From positions 3,786,501-3,850,500 of the forward strand of contig NZ_CP095049.1 in NCBI RefSeq assembly GCF_022919135.1: a DNA stretch of 64,000 nt. The letters are read 5' to 3'. The translations under genes and the position numbers were made by a program. The notes below the pieces were generated by a model. That model saw only the letters and a program-made list of their open reading frames with translations, was not told the DNA's origin and made no database searches. The first letter of the stretch is position 1. The number at the start of each line of letters is the position of its first letter. The stretch comes from Hymenobacter cellulosivorans (GTDB taxonomy: Bacteria; Bacteroidota; Bacteroidia; Cytophagales; Hymenobacteraceae). Positions 52,765 through 61,885 of the stretch are shown here, piece by piece.

Positions 52765-53952
52765 ATGAAGCTAAACCCTTTTATTACCCGCCGCACCTTT
52801 CTTCAACGTACCGCCTTGGTCGCCGCCGGCCCGCTGCTGGCCGCCTGCGTCACGGGCAAGGGGGCTGCGGAAGCCACCAAGGAATACTTGCTTTACATCG
52901 GTACTTACGGCGCGGCTGAGCAGGATAATATCTTTCTCTACCGCCTGCACCCGCGCACCGGCGCTTTTACCCGGGTAGCGGGCTTTCGGGGCGGAGTGAA
53001 GCCGGGTTTTCTGACGCTCTCTACCGACCACCGCTTCCTCTACGCCACCCTGGAGATTGAGGGCAGCGGCAGCGGGGCCATCCGGGCCTTTGGCATCGAC
53101 CAGGGCAGCGGCGGGCTGTCGGTGCTCAACGAACAGCCCTCGGCCGGGGCGGGCCCGTGCTACGTTAGCCTCGCCCCGGGCAACAAAGCCGTGTTGGCCG
53201 CCAACTACGGCGGCGGCACTATCAGCGCCTTGCCGGTGCAGCCGGGCGGGCAGCTGGCCCCAGCCGCCGTCGTCGACCAGCACCAGGGCTCCGGGCCCCA
53301 CAAAAATCAGGACAAGCCCCACGCCCATTTTATCCGGCCCGATCCCCAGGGCCGCTACGCCCTGGCCGTAGACCTGGGCAATGACCAAGTGCTGAGCTAC
53401 GCGCTGAACCCGGCTACCGGGCTACCCCAGCTACCGGGCAAAACGGCTTTTAAAGGGCAGCCCGGAGCTGGCCCCCGCCACCTGGCCTTTCACCCAGGCG
53501 GCCGCTGGGCCTACCTGATTAACGAGCTGAACTCCACCGTCACGGCTCTGAGCTACGATGCCGCCCAGGGCACGTTTACGGAACTGCATACCCTGTCGGC
53601 CCTGCCCGCGGGCTACGCCGGCACTAGCTACTGCGCCGACATCCACGTTTCGCCCGACGGCCGCTTTGTGTACGGCTCCAACCGCGGGCACGACAGCATC
53701 GTGGTAATGGCCGTAGACGAGGACAGCGGCCGGCTAAGCCTGGTGCAGCACGCCAGCACCCAGGGCAAATTCCCACGCAACTTCACGATTTCGCCTGACG
53801 GCCGCCTGCTGCTGGTCGCCAATCAGCACACCAACAACATCTTCAGCTACCATGTCGACCCGAAAACCGGCCAGCTCACCCCCACGGGCTTTTCTACGGA
53901 GATGCCCGCCCCGGTGTGCCTGCATTTAGTGGCAGATTTTACAACGGGATAA
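52765..53952 (+). CDS. Lactonase-family (6-phosphogluconolactonase-like) beta-propeller lipoprotein
   Basis: 395 residues from the ATG at 52765. A Tat signal with lipobox (RRTFLQRTALVAAGPLLAAC) puts it on the outer side of the inner membrane or the outer membrane. The mature part is a seven-blade propeller of the PF10282 lactonase family: YIGTYGAAEQDNIFLYRLHP, SDDGRFVY-like SPDGRFVYGSNRGHDSIVVM, FTISPDGRLLLVANQHTNNI. Being exported, it is not the cytosolic pentose pathway enzyme; it could open lactones formed by sugar oxidation, which fits the downstream oxidoreductase operon (inference). Confidence 0.88.
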   Translation: MKLNPFITRRTFLQRTALVAAGPLLAACVTGKGAAEATKEYLLYIGTYGAAEQDNIFLYRLHPRTGAFTRVAGFRGGVKPGFLTLSTDHRFLYATLEIEGSGSGAIRAFGIDQGSGGLSVLNEQPSAGAGPCYVSLAPGNKAVLAANYGGGTISALPVQPGGQLAPAAVVDQHQGSGPHKNQDKPHAHFIRPDPQGRYALAVDLGNDQVLSYALNPATGLPQLPGKTAFKGQPGAGPRHLAFHPGGRWAYLINELNSTVTALSYDAAQGTFTELHTLSALPAGYAGTSYCADIHVSPDGRFVYGSNRGHDSIVVMAVDEDSGRLSLVQHASTQGKFPRNFTISPDGRLLLVANQHTNNIFSYHVDPKTGQLTPTGFSTEMPAPVCLHLVADFTTG

Positions 53953-53988
53953 GTTGGGGGCAATCCGTCTGCCGTTTTATTTCGGCTC

Positions 53989-54101
53989 TCATCCTGAGCG
54001 GCGCGAAGCAAAGTGAAGGATATGCCTCTATGTCCTGACGCGCATTTTTTAACGCACAAAAGCCCTTTTCTATCAGTCTGAGAAAAAGACTTTTGTGCGT
54101 T
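53989..54101. repeat. Family B half-element and hairpin downstream of the lactonase gene
   Basis: tcatcctgagcggcgcgaag (53989-54008) resembles the family B arm. At 54051-54062 aacgcacaaaag pairs exactly with cttttgtgcgtt (54090-54101), a likely terminator for the lactonase gene. The rest of the 375-bp gap to 54327 contains a G6 run (54115-54120) and nothing I can name. Confidence 0.65.
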
Positions 54102-54327
54102 GGTATAATGGGCAGGGGGGTAGGCCAGGAAGGGCATTCGGCTGCGCCTTAGGATAACAATAGTAATAACGCCGGCACACAAGATGTTTCGTCTCTGCTT
54201 CATGCACAGAATACTTGATCTGACGCTCTGATTTTTGACAAATCTTCCGGTCACCGGGTACTCAGCTCTAGCATAAATCCAGTAGATTGGAACTCTCGAA
54301 AAATTCTATCTATCCTGCTTCATTCTA

Positions 54328-55209
54328 ATGAAAAAATCTACGGTCCTGGTGCTGGGTGCTACGCTGCTGTTAACCTCCGTTTCCTTTACCCCGGCTAAGG
54401 GCTGGGAGCCGTTGCTGGACCAAAAGCTGAGCAAGTGGCGGACGTTCCAAAGCTATCGGCACCAAGTGGGTTACCGGGGCCAGGCACCCACCGATGCCAA
54501 CGGACAGGTGATTCCGCCTCTGGGCTACGATAAGAACGAGGCTGATGTCTTCTCCGTGGAAATGCAGGAAGGGGAGCCGGTGCTGCGCATCAGCGGGGAA
54601 ATCTACGGGTGCGTGTTTACCAAGCAGGATTACAGCAACTACGACCTCAAGCTCAAGGTGAAGTGGGGCGGCAAGAAGTGGGTGCCCCGCCTCGACGAGC
54701 CCCGCGACAGTGGCATCCTCTACAACAGCCAGGGCGAGTGCGGCGTCGACTACTGGAAAAGCTGGATGCTGAGCCAGGAATTCCAGGTCTCGGAGCATCA
54801 GAAGGGCAACGCCATGGGCGACTTTTGGTGCATCGCCAACTCGGCAGCCGACATCCGCGCCTCCTTCGACGCCACCAAAGACACGCTTAAGTACAATCCT
54901 GCCGCCGCGCCGGTCACGATGGGCAAGGGCGGCAAGGGCTTCTGCCAGGCCGCGGCCAACTATGAACTACCCAACGGGCAGTGGAACGAGCTGGAGTTGA
55001 TCAACGTGAATGGCAAGAGCATACATTTGGTCAACGGCCATGTCGTGCTGGCCGTCGACAACTCCTCCTTCGTGGTCAACGGCCAGCGCCAGCCCCTGAC
55101 CAGTGGTAAGATTCAGCTGCAAAGCGAAGCGGCCGAAGTGTATTACAAGGGTATCATGATCAAGCCCCTGGATGCCATGCCCAAGCAGTACGCCCAGTAT
55201 TTCAAGTAG
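54328..55209 (+). CDS. DUF1080 (3-keto-disaccharide hydrolase family) secreted protein
   Basis: 293 residues with a Sec signal peptide (KKSTVLVLGATLLLTSVSFT). The mature part is a concanavalin-like jelly roll of PF06439 (DUF1080): EPVLRISGEIYGCVFTKQDY, YDLKLKVKWGGKKW, RDSGILYNSQGECGVDYWKS, SQEFQVSEHQKGNA, and a final GKIQLQSEAAEVYYKGIMIK. The family is named for members that cleave 3-keto-glycosides. Convergent with a second DUF1080 gene, 54 bp apart, and next to oxidoreductase genes with a matching role. Confidence 0.88.
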   Translation: MKKSTVLVLGATLLLTSVSFTPAKGWEPLLDQKLSKWRTFQSYRHQVGYRGQAPTDANGQVIPPLGYDKNEADVFSVEMQEGEPVLRISGEIYGCVFTKQDYSNYDLKLKVKWGGKKWVPRLDEPRDSGILYNSQGECGVDYWKSWMLSQEFQVSEHQKGNAMGDFWCIANSAADIRASFDATKDTLKYNPAAAPVTMGKGGKGFCQAAANYELPNGQWNELELINVNGKSIHLVNGHVVLAVDNSSFVVNGQRQPLTSGKIQLQSEAAEVYYKGIMIKPLDAMPKQYAQYFK

Positions 55210-55263
55210 GCTATGACCGGGGTTTTAACCTCTTACCCCAACTTTAAAAAGCTACTGCCGACC

Positions 55264-56037
55264 CTACAGCTCCCGCACCCAGATATTGCGGAAGCTGATG
55301 GGCTCACTTTTGTCGCCGTGGGCCTGGAGCTTGATGGGGGCCGGGCCGTGGGCCTGCTGGTAGCTGGGCGCCCCGATATACACCGTGGGGCCGGCCAGGG
55401 TCACGTTTTGCTGCACGACTACCCCGTTGAAGAGCACCGTTACGCGGGCCGGGGTCAGCATTGCGCCGTCGGGCTTGAAGGTCGGGGCGGTCCAGAGCAC
55501 GTCGTAGCTTTGCCATTCGCTGGGCTTGCGGGCGGGGTTGGCCAGGGGAATATGCTGCTTGTAAATGCTGCCCGCCATGCCGTTGGCGTAGGTCTTGTTC
55601 TGGTAAGAATCCAGGATTTGCAGCTCGTAGCCCAGGTCACCCTTACCCAACGAAGCCAGGAAGATGCCGCTGTTGCCGCGGGCCTGGCCTGTGCCGCTGA
55701 TACCGGCCGGCACCCGCCATTCCAAGTGCAATTGGTAGTTGGTAAAGGCCTGCTTGGTTTCGATGTTGCCCGTGGCCTTGTCAATGGTGAGCAAGCCGCC
55801 GGCTACTTTCCACCGGGCCGGGGCCGCGCGGTCGTCAGCCGATACCCACTGGCTGAGGTCTTTGCCGTTGAAGAGCACTACCGCGTCGGAGGGTGGCGGG
55901 GTAAAAAGAGGGTTAGCCGTCACGGTTTTGGGCACTGGCTCCCACACTTCGGTGGCTTCGGGCTTGCCGGTTTGCTGGGCCTGGGTCATGGTGGAAAAGC
56001 CGAAAAGAACGGCGGAAAACAGCAGGGGCAGCTTCAT
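55264..56037 (-). CDS. DUF1080 (3-keto-disaccharide hydrolase family) secreted protein
   Basis: 257 residues from the ATG at 56037, giving a signal peptide (KLPLLFSAVLFGFSTMTQAQ). DUF1080 jelly roll: VVLFNGKDLSQWVSADDRAA, YQLHLEWRVPAG, GQARGNSGIFLASLGKGDLG, YELQILDSYQNKTYANGMAG and the end PISFRNIWVREL. Only about 50 bp after the Tat TIM-barrel gene, it is the last visible gene of the long - strand operon. It differs clearly in sequence from the other DUF1080 copy, so the two may cleave different substrates. Confidence 0.9.
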   Translation of the reverse strand: MKLPLLFSAVLFGFSTMTQAQQTGKPEATEVWEPVPKTVTANPLFTPPPSDAVVLFNGKDLSQWVSADDRAAPARWKVAGGLLTIDKATGNIETKQAFTNYQLHLEWRVPAGISGTGQARGNSGIFLASLGKGDLGYELQILDSYQNKTYANGMAGSIYKQHIPLANPARKPSEWQSYDVLWTAPTFKPDGAMLTPARVTVLFNGVVVQQNVTLAGPTVYIGAPSYQQAHGPAPIKLQAHGDKSEPISFRNIWVREL

Positions 56038-56086
56038 ACGGGGCGAGGTCAGAGCAGGAGTGGAGGGGCAAGATAAGAACAGCCGG

Positions 56087-56974
56087 CTACACGTCGCAGA
56101 GCTGCACGGCCTGGCGTAGGGAGGCCAGCTTATCAGCATTACGGGGCATGAATTCCTGGGCTACGTAGCCTTGGAAGCCGGTGGCCTGGATGGCCCGCAT
56201 GATGGCTGGGTAGTTGAGCTCCTGCTGGTCGTCGAGCTCGTGGCGGCCGGGCACGCCGGCGGTGTGGTAGTGGGCAATGTACTCGTGGTGCTGGGTCAGG
56301 GTGCGGATGACGTCGCCCTCATTGATCTGCATGTGGTAGATGTCGTAGAGCAGCTTGAAGTGCTCCGAGCCCAGCTTTTTGGCCAGCTCCACTCCCCAGG
56401 CAGTATGGTCGCAGTGGTAGTCCTTATGGTCAATTTTGCTGTTGAGCAGTTCCATGACCAGCACTACCTTGTGCTGGGCAGCCAGCTTGAGCAGGGGCTG
56501 GAGACCCCGTACGCAGTTGTCCCAGCCTGCCGCATCCGACATGCCCCGACGGCTGCCACTAAAGCAAATTAAGTTCTGGTAGCCGGCCTTGGCTACCCGC
56601 GGAATCATCTCGGCGTACTGCTTCTGCAGGCGGGCGTGAAACTGCGGGTCGTTAAAGCCGTCGGTCAGGTTGATTTCGGCCCCGTTGCACATGGGCGAGT
56701 CAAGACCGTACTTCTGCAGTGTCGGCCAGTCCTTGGGCCCCACTAAGTCAATGCCCCGGATACCCATTTCCTTGGCCGCAGCGCAGAGCTGTTCCAGGGG
56801 CAGGTCCTGAAAGCACCAGCGGCACACCGACTGCCGGATGTTGCCCTTAAGCGGCATAGCTAGGGCAGTTTTTTTATCCTCGGCGGCGCAGGCCCCGCCC
56901 AGACCCAGCGTACTCACGGCTGCCGTGCCGGCCAGCAGCCCTTTCACCGCCGCCCGCCGATTCCAGGTAGCCAC
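56087..56974 (-). CDS. Tat-exported TIM-barrel isomerase (hydroxypyruvate isomerase-like)
   Basis: 295 residues. A Tat-type N terminus (NRRAAVKGLLAGTAAVSTLG) with a possible lipobox (GLGGAC) implies periplasmic location. The AP-endonuclease-2-like barrel shows metal-ligand candidates MELLNSKIDHKDYHCDH, LLYDIYHMQINEGD with two His, and YVAQEFMPRNAD with a Glu. It resembles hydroxypyruvate isomerase and sugar isomerase/epimerase proteins. It starts 5 bases after the MFS transporter stop. Confidence 0.85.
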   Translation of the reverse strand: MATWNRRAAVKGLLAGTAAVSTLGLGGACAAEDKKTALAMPLKGNIRQSVCRWCFQDLPLEQLCAAAKEMGIRGIDLVGPKDWPTLQKYGLDSPMCNGAEINLTDGFNDPQFHARLQKQYAEMIPRVAKAGYQNLICFSGSRRGMSDAAGWDNCVRGLQPLLKLAAQHKVVLVMELLNSKIDHKDYHCDHTAWGVELAKKLGSEHFKLLYDIYHMQINEGDVIRTLTQHHEYIAHYHTAGVPGRHELDDQQELNYPAIMRAIQATGFQGYVAQEFMPRNADKLASLRQAVQLCDV

Positions 56975-56979
56975 GGCGG

Positions 56980-58236
56980 TTAGTTGGCTTGCGCCAAAGT
57001 AGGAGCAGCCGCATCAAAGGCCGGGGCTTCGGCGGCCTGGGCCTGGGCGCGGTCCTTGAACAGCAGCAGGAACAAGAAGAGCACCACTACGGCTATGCCG
57101 GCCGGAATCAGCCAGATCATGCGCCAGTCGTGGGTCGTGGGCGTAGTCTGGTAGGCGTCAAAGATGCGGCCCGAGAGCAGAGTGCCGATGAGCATGCCCA
57201 CGCCGTAGGTAGCCAGGGTGATAAAGCCCTGGGCCGAGCTCTTGAACCGTTCCCCGGCCAGGTTGTCGGTGTAAATCTGGCCCGTAACGAAGAAGAAGTC
57301 GTAGCAGATGCCGTGCAGCACGATGCCCGCAATCAGCATCCAGTAGCTGCCCGTGCCGTTGCCGTAGGCGAAACACAGATAGCGCAAAACCCAGGCCCCC
57401 ATGCCGATGGCCAGCATCTTCTTGACGCCCAGGCGGCTGAAGAACACCGGAATCAGGAGCATAAACAGCAGCTCGGATACCTGGCCCAGGCTCTGCACCC
57501 CGGCTGCCGCTTTCATGCCCACTTCGTTCAAGAACGGGTTGGTAAAGCCATAGTAAAAGGCCAGTGGAATACAGATGGCAATGGAAGCCAGAAAGAAAAT
57601 CAGGTAGGAGCGGTTCTTGAGCAACCCAATGGCATCGAGGCCCAGCATGTCGCCCAGGGAGCTGGCCTGCCCGGTTTTGACGGGCGGCGTGGCCGGCAGC
57701 GTGAAGCTAAACAAGCCCAGCAAGGCTGAGGCCCCGGCCGCCATCAGGAAGGTGCTTTGCAGGCTGCCGCTTTGCTCCCAGTTGAGCCAGCCGATGGTTA
57801 GGCCAGCCACAATCCAGCCCAGGGTACCCAGTACCCGGATGGTGGCAAACTCCTTCTGCGGATTCTGCATCTGCCGGAAGGCAATGGAGTTAACCAGGGC
57901 CAGCGTGGGCATGTACAGAATCATGTAGGTCAGAATGTTGGGATAGAAGGAGCTGAAGTCGGGCGCGGTGGAGGCGTGCCACAGCAGGGCCGCCCCAGCC
58001 AGGTGCAGCACCCCCAGAATCTTTTGGGCCGAGAAGAACCGGTCGGCAATAAGCCCAATGATGAAAGGCGCCACAATGGCCCCGATGGACTGAGTCAGAA
58101 AGGCCACGCCCACCTGGGTGCCGGTGGCATTGAGGTTGCGCAGCAGGTAGGTACCCAGCGTCACAAACCACGCGCCCCAGATAAAAAACTCCAGAAACAT
58201 CATGATGGACAGCTTGATGCGGATGGTGGTATTCAT
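56980..58236 (-). CDS. MFS transporter of the nucleoside:H+ symporter type
   Basis: A 418-residue inner-membrane protein with 12 predicted helices. The N-terminal part (IRIKLSIMMFLEFFIWGAWF, VAFLTQSIGAIVAPFIIGLI) and the central MQNPQKEFATIRVLGTLGWI match the nucleoside:H+ symporter branch (PF03825, NupG/XapB-like). In this operon it more likely moves a sugar or keto-sugar (inference). Overlap is absent, but the next gene starts 5 bases on. Confidence 0.9.
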   Translation of the reverse strand: MNTTIRIKLSIMMFLEFFIWGAWFVTLGTYLLRNLNATGTQVGVAFLTQSIGAIVAPFIIGLIADRFFSAQKILGVLHLAGAALLWHASTAPDFSSFYPNILTYMILYMPTLALVNSIAFRQMQNPQKEFATIRVLGTLGWIVAGLTIGWLNWEQSGSLQSTFLMAAGASALLGLFSFTLPATPPVKTGQASSLGDMLGLDAIGLLKNRSYLIFFLASIAICIPLAFYYGFTNPFLNEVGMKAAAGVQSLGQVSELLFMLLIPVFFSRLGVKKMLAIGMGAWVLRYLCFAYGNGTGSYWMLIAGIVLHGICYDFFFVTGQIYTDNLAGERFKSSAQGFITLATYGVGMLIGTLLSGRIFDAYQTTPTTHDWRMIWLIPAGIAVVVLFLFLLLFKDRAQAQAAEAPAFDAAAPTLAQAN

Positions 58237-58254
58237 GGGCGGTGGGGGTGAAAT

Positions 58255-58463
58255 GTAGTTGCTCGTTGTTAGTTGTCAGGCCTGTCATCCTGAGCTTGCG
58301 AAGGACCTTTCTCGCCTCAGTGACAAGCTTCATTCAAAGTACCAAAGCACTATATCCTTGTTAGAGCAAAGGGCTTTTCACGTCGGTATTTAGCTGCAGT
58401 GGGGTAAGCGAGGAAGGTCCTTCACTCCGCTGCGCTGCATGACCGTCAGATTAAGGATGACAG
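58255..58463. repeat. Composite palindromic region: family A half-element and family B inverted repeat
   Basis: tagttgctcgttgttagttg (58256-) is a family A arm. tgtcatcctgagcttgcgaa (58283-) with the following ggacctttctcgcc pairs imperfectly with the region around 58410-58462 (gcgaggaaggtccttc and aaggatgaca). It fills most of the 253-bp gap between the cytochrome and transporter genes. Confidence 0.75.
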
Positions 58464-58489
58464 GCAGAGGATGTTATTTACTGAAACTA

Positions 58490-58960
58490 CTACCGCAGGC
58501 TCAAGATGTAGCGGGCCATTTCCTGGGCATCGGCTTCTGAGAGGCCGGGATGGGGTGTCATGGCGATGTCACCCCAGTTGCCCTTGCCGCCTTTGATAAT
58601 CTTGCCGGCCAGCATGCTCACGTTGGCGTCGTTGCTGGGGTATTTTTCGGCTACGGCTTTGTAGGCAGGGCCCAGCAGCTTCTCGTTTTCGCGGTGGCAG
58701 CCCATACAGTCGCTACCCTCGATGAGCTTAGCGCCCTTGGCTACCGCCCCGCCCGTGGGCCCGGTTCCGATTTTGGTGGCGCTGGTGTCAATCTGGGGCT
58801 GATGAGCGACGGCCGTGACGTTGGCACCAGTAGTGCTGTCGGTGGCCAAGGTTTCCTCGGTATTAGCCAGAGTGTATTCTTCCCTGGCTTTTTTCTCCGA
58901 TCCGGAAGAGCAGGCCGCCAGCATCGCGCCGAAGCTCAGAAATAGGAAGGCTTTTTTCAT
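58490..58960 (-). CDS. Monohaem c-type cytochrome lipoprotein
   Basis: 156 residues. A lipoprotein signal (FLSFGAMLAAC, Cys17) is followed by a Thr/Ala-rich linker and a cytochrome c domain (about 72-156). Haem is attached at C85/C88/H89 (CMGCH), and the likely Met ligand is M134 (DIAMTPHPG). It should accept electrons in the periplasm, plausibly from the GMC flavoprotein encoded in the same operon. It starts 16 bp after the isomerase gene stop. Confidence 0.92.
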   Translation of the reverse strand: MKKAFLFLSFGAMLAACSSGSEKKAREEYTLANTEETLATDSTTGANVTAVAHQPQIDTSATKIGTGPTGGAVAKGAKLIEGSDCMGCHRENEKLLGPAYKAVAEKYPSNDANVSMLAGKIIKGGKGNWGDIAMTPHPGLSEADAQEMARYILSLR

Positions 58961-58976
58961 GATTGCGAGCTACTAC

Positions 58977-60029
58977 TTAAAGGCCCAGCAGGGCTTTGTT
59001 TTTGGCTTCATCAACCCCGGACGCGGCAAAGTCGTCGAAGGCCTTGTCGGTGACGCGGATGATGTGGTCTTTGATGAACGTGGCGCCTTCGCAGGCACCG
59101 TCTTCGGGGTGTTTCAGGGCGCATTCCCATTCCAGCACGGCCCAGCCGGGGTAGTCGTACTGGGCCAGTTTGCTGAAAATGGCCTTGAAGTTGACCTGCC
59201 CGTCGCCGGGGGAACGGAAGCGGCCGGCGCGGTCGGCCCAGGCCTGGTAGCCCCCGTACACGCCCTGCCGGCCGCTGGGGTTAAACTCGGCATCCTTGAC
59301 GTGAAAGGCCCGGATTCGCTCGTGGTAGAGGTCGATGTACTCCAGGTAGTCGAGGCACTGCAGCACGAAGTGAGAGGGGTCGTAGAGCAGGCAGGCGCGG
59401 GGGTGGTGCTGCACCTTGTCGAGAAACATTTCGTAGCTGATGCCGTCGTGCAGGTCTTCACCTGCGTGCACTTCGTAGCACACGTCCACGCCGCACTCGT
59501 CGAAGGTTTGCAGAATCGGCAGCCAACGCTTAGCCAGCTCCGTAAAGCCCATTTCCACGAGGCCCGCCGGGCGCTGGGGCCAGGGGTAGACCATTGGCCA
59601 AAGCAACGCCCCGCTGAAGGTGGCGTGGGCAGTAAGGCCCAGGTTCTGGGACGCCTTAGCTGCGTACTTGAGCTGCTGCACCGCCCACTCTTGCCGGGCC
59701 TTGGGGTTACCGTGCAAGGCCTTGGGGGCAAAGCCGTCGAAGAGCGAATCGTACACAGGATTTACGGCTACCAGCTGCCCCTGCAGGTGGGTCGACAACT
59801 CGGTGATTTCCAGGCCGGCGGTCTGCACCTTGCCTTTTACTTCGTCGGCATAGGTCTGACTCTCGGCCGCCAGCTGCAGGTCGATGAAGCGTTTGTCCAA
59901 GCTCGGAAGCTGCACGCCTTTAAAGCCCAGGCTGCTGGCCCACTGGCAGATGCTGTCCAGACTGTTAAACGGCGGTTGTTCGGAAATAAACTGGGCCAGA
60001 AAAATAGCGGGCCCTTTGATAGTTTTCAT
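58977..60029 (-). CDS. Cytoplasmic sugar phosphate isomerase/epimerase-type TIM-barrel protein
   Basis: 350 residues, no signal peptide. The AP-endonuclease-2 barrel has candidate metal ligands in VCYEVHAGEDLHDGISYEMF, LLYDPSHFVLQCLDYLEYID and RAFHVKDAEFNPSGRQGVYG, and the end WAVLEWECALKHPEDGACEG holds a Glu. The fold is used for sugar isomerisation and epimerisation. It overlaps the operon logic: it begins 6 bp after the Gfo/Idh/MocA gene. Confidence 0.88.
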   Translation of the reverse strand: MKTIKGPAIFLAQFISEQPPFNSLDSICQWASSLGFKGVQLPSLDKRFIDLQLAAESQTYADEVKGKVQTAGLEITELSTHLQGQLVAVNPVYDSLFDGFAPKALHGNPKARQEWAVQQLKYAAKASQNLGLTAHATFSGALLWPMVYPWPQRPAGLVEMGFTELAKRWLPILQTFDECGVDVCYEVHAGEDLHDGISYEMFLDKVQHHPRACLLYDPSHFVLQCLDYLEYIDLYHERIRAFHVKDAEFNPSGRQGVYGGYQAWADRAGRFRSPGDGQVNFKAIFSKLAQYDYPGWAVLEWECALKHPEDGACEGATFIKDHIIRVTDKAFDDFAASGVDEAKNKALLGL

Positions 60030-60035
60030 GCGTGG

Positions 60036-61187
60036 CTAAATGGTAAACTCGGTCCACTTCTGTTCGGAGCGGCCCGAGGCAATGACGTTTTCGATGAAGG
60101 CCATGCCCCGCACCCCTTCTTCAATGCTGGGGTAGTCCAGAGCTTCGGGTGGGGCGGGGGTGCCGGCCAGGTCGGCTTGCAGGCTCAGGGCGAAGTTGCG
60201 GTAGAGGTTGGCAAAGGCTTCGAGGTAGCCCTCGGGGTGGCCGGCGGGGGTGCGGGCGTTGTGGCGGGCGTAGGAACTGACGTAGCCCGTACCCGCCCGG
60301 CGAATTTCGGTAGGCCGGTCAAGCCACTTTACCAGCAGGGTGTTGGCATCGGCCTGCTGCCATTCCAGGCCACCTTTTTCCCCGTACACCCGCAGGCGCA
60401 GGTTGTTTTCCTCGCCGGCCGCCACCTGTGTAGCCACCAGCACGCCGCTGGCCCCACCCGAAAGGCGCAAGAGCACGGCCCCGTCGTCGTCGAGCTGCCG
60501 GCCGGGTACTACGGTGTTGATGTCGGCGCAGAGCTGGGTCACGCTTAGGCCCGTGACGTACTCGAGCAGGTTGAAGGCATGAGTGCCAATGTCGCCCATG
60601 GCCCCGGCGACGCCGCTGCGGGCGGGGTCGGTGCGCCAAGCGGCCTGCTTGTTGGCCGAGCCTTCCTCGAAGGTGCTCAGCCAGCCCTGCGGATACTCTA
60701 CGTACACCTTGCGGATGGTGCCCAACTCCCCACCTGCAACCAGCTGCCGGGCTTCTTTCACCATGGGGTAGCCGGTGTAGGTATGGGTCAGGCAGAAGCG
60801 GGTCGGGCTGGCCTCGACCACAGCTTGCAGCTCCTTGGCTTCGGCCAAAGAAAAGGTCATGGGCTTGTCGAGAATGACGTGGAAGCCGTTTTCTAGGGCC
60901 AGCTTGGCCGGGGCGAAGTGCAGGTGGTTGGGCGTCACGATGGACAACACCTGCACCCGCAGCTCGGCGGGCAGCTCTTTTTCGCGCTGGATCAGCTCCT
61001 CGTAAGAGCCGTAAACCCGCTCGGGCTGGAGGCCTAGCAACTGCCCGCTGGCCCGGGAGGTGTCGGGGTTGCTGCTGAAGGCTCCGGCAACTAACTCATA
61101 TAGCCCATCCAAGGCGGCAGCGTGGCGGTGTACAGCCCCAATAAAGGCTCCCTGCCCGCCGCCTATCATGCCCAGTCGTAGTTTCAT
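60036..61187 (-). CDS. Gfo/Idh/MocA family NAD(P)-dependent oxidoreductase
   Basis: 383 residues, no signal peptide. The Rossmann motif is [20 protein letters not shown] (about 3-22). The catalytic Lys lies in [18 protein letters not shown] (family motif EKP, here DKP), and [16 protein letters not shown] carries the usual His. Members oxidise or reduce sugars at C3 or other positions. In this operon it may reduce 3-keto-sugars, or make them, in the cytoplasm (inference). Confidence 0.92.
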   Translation of the reverse strand: MKLRLGMIGGGQGAFIGAVHRHAAALDGLYELVAGAFSSNPDTSRASGQLLGLQPERVYGSYEELIQREKELPAELRVQVLSIVTPNHLHFAPAKLALENGFHVILDKPMTFSLAEAKELQAVVEASPTRFCLTHTYTGYPMVKEARQLVAGGELGTIRKVYVEYPQGWLSTFEEGSANKQAAWRTDPARSGVAGAMGDIGTHAFNLLEYVTGLSVTQLCADINTVVPGRQLDDDGAVLLRLSGGASGVLVATQVAAGEENNLRLRVYGEKGGLEWQQADANTLLVKWLDRPTEIRRAGTGYVSSYARHNARTPAGHPEGYLEAFANLYRNFALSLQADLAGTPAPPEALDYPSIEEGVRGMAFIENVIASGRSEQKWTEFTI

Positions 61188-61194
61188 TCGGTTT

Positions 61195-61274
61195 TAGTTG
61201 TTGGTTGTTCGTTTTCCGTTGTTAGTCTTTGCTGCAGTTTACCTGACAACTAACAACGAGCAACGAACAACTTA
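61195..61274. repeat. Palindromic intergenic element, family A
   Basis: Left arm tagttgttggttgttcgttt (61195-) and right arm (to 61274) cctgacaactaacaacgagc pair imperfectly. The right arm includes the stop codon of the subunit 3 gene (61272-61274). Confidence 0.8.
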
Positions 61275-61874
61275 AGTAGTAGCCCAGGCCCGGTCGCCTT
61301 TTTTGTAGGGCACGCAGCCGTCGTATTTGCCCGGCACGGGCAGGTAGCGCAGGGCCTTGGTGCTGCCCACTTCGGAGGTGAAGTAACCCAGCAAAGTCAG
61401 CTCTTTGAGCATGCGGAAGTAGTGGTTGGGCGCTTCCAGGGTTTTGGTTTTGCTGTAATTTTTCTGTTCAGCGTCCAGGGCCGTGAGCAGGACAGTACGC
61501 TGCTCCGGGGTGCTTTCCAGAAAGCCCTTACCGTTTTTCTGCTTACTGGCCTGCTCCAGCTTAGTCAGGCCCTCCAGGAAAATCTGCTGGTCTTTGGGCT
61601 CGTAGCAGTCCTTGACCATGACGGCCATGAACGAGCCCACGTCGGCGGCTTTGGCCCCGGGCGTTTTGGTGGTGGGCAGGATGGTTTCCCCTACCTCATT
61701 GAGGTAGGCAACTTGATCCTGATTGAGAAAAGGCTTTTCCTTTTTAGCGGCCGTGGTGGCCTTGGCATTCTTTTCCTCGGTGGGCGAGGAGCAGCTGCTC
61801 AAAAAATAGTCACCGCCGATAAGGGTGCCGCCCATGATGAGGGCTACCCGGGTGAGGGCGTCTCTTCTGTTCAT
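61272..61874 (-). CDS. Gluconate 2-dehydrogenase subunit 3-like, Tat-exported
   Basis: 200 residues. Tat signal with lipobox (MNRRDALTRVALIMGG, Cys28 in FLSSC). The PF13618 region has LNEVGETILPTTKTPGAKAA and GSFMAVMVKDCYEPKDQQIF. In FAD-dependent sugar dehydrogenases this small subunit carries the Tat signal and exports the signal-less catalytic GMC partner. That partner is encoded 11 bp upstream here. Confidence 0.92.
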   Translation of the reverse strand: MNRRDALTRVALIMGGTLIGGDYFLSSCSSPTEEKNAKATTAAKKEKPFLNQDQVAYLNEVGETILPTTKTPGAKAADVGSFMAVMVKDCYEPKDQQIFLEGLTKLEQASKQKNGKGFLESTPEQRTVLLTALDAEQKNYSKTKTLEAPNHYFRMLKELTLLGYFTSEVGSTKALRYLPVPGKYDGCVPYKKGDRAWATT

Positions 61875-61885
61875 AGTGGTACGGA

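Noticed and set aside
58815..60548. Open frame of 577 codons on the + strand
   Set aside because: It crosses three well-supported - strand genes and shows no protein family features.
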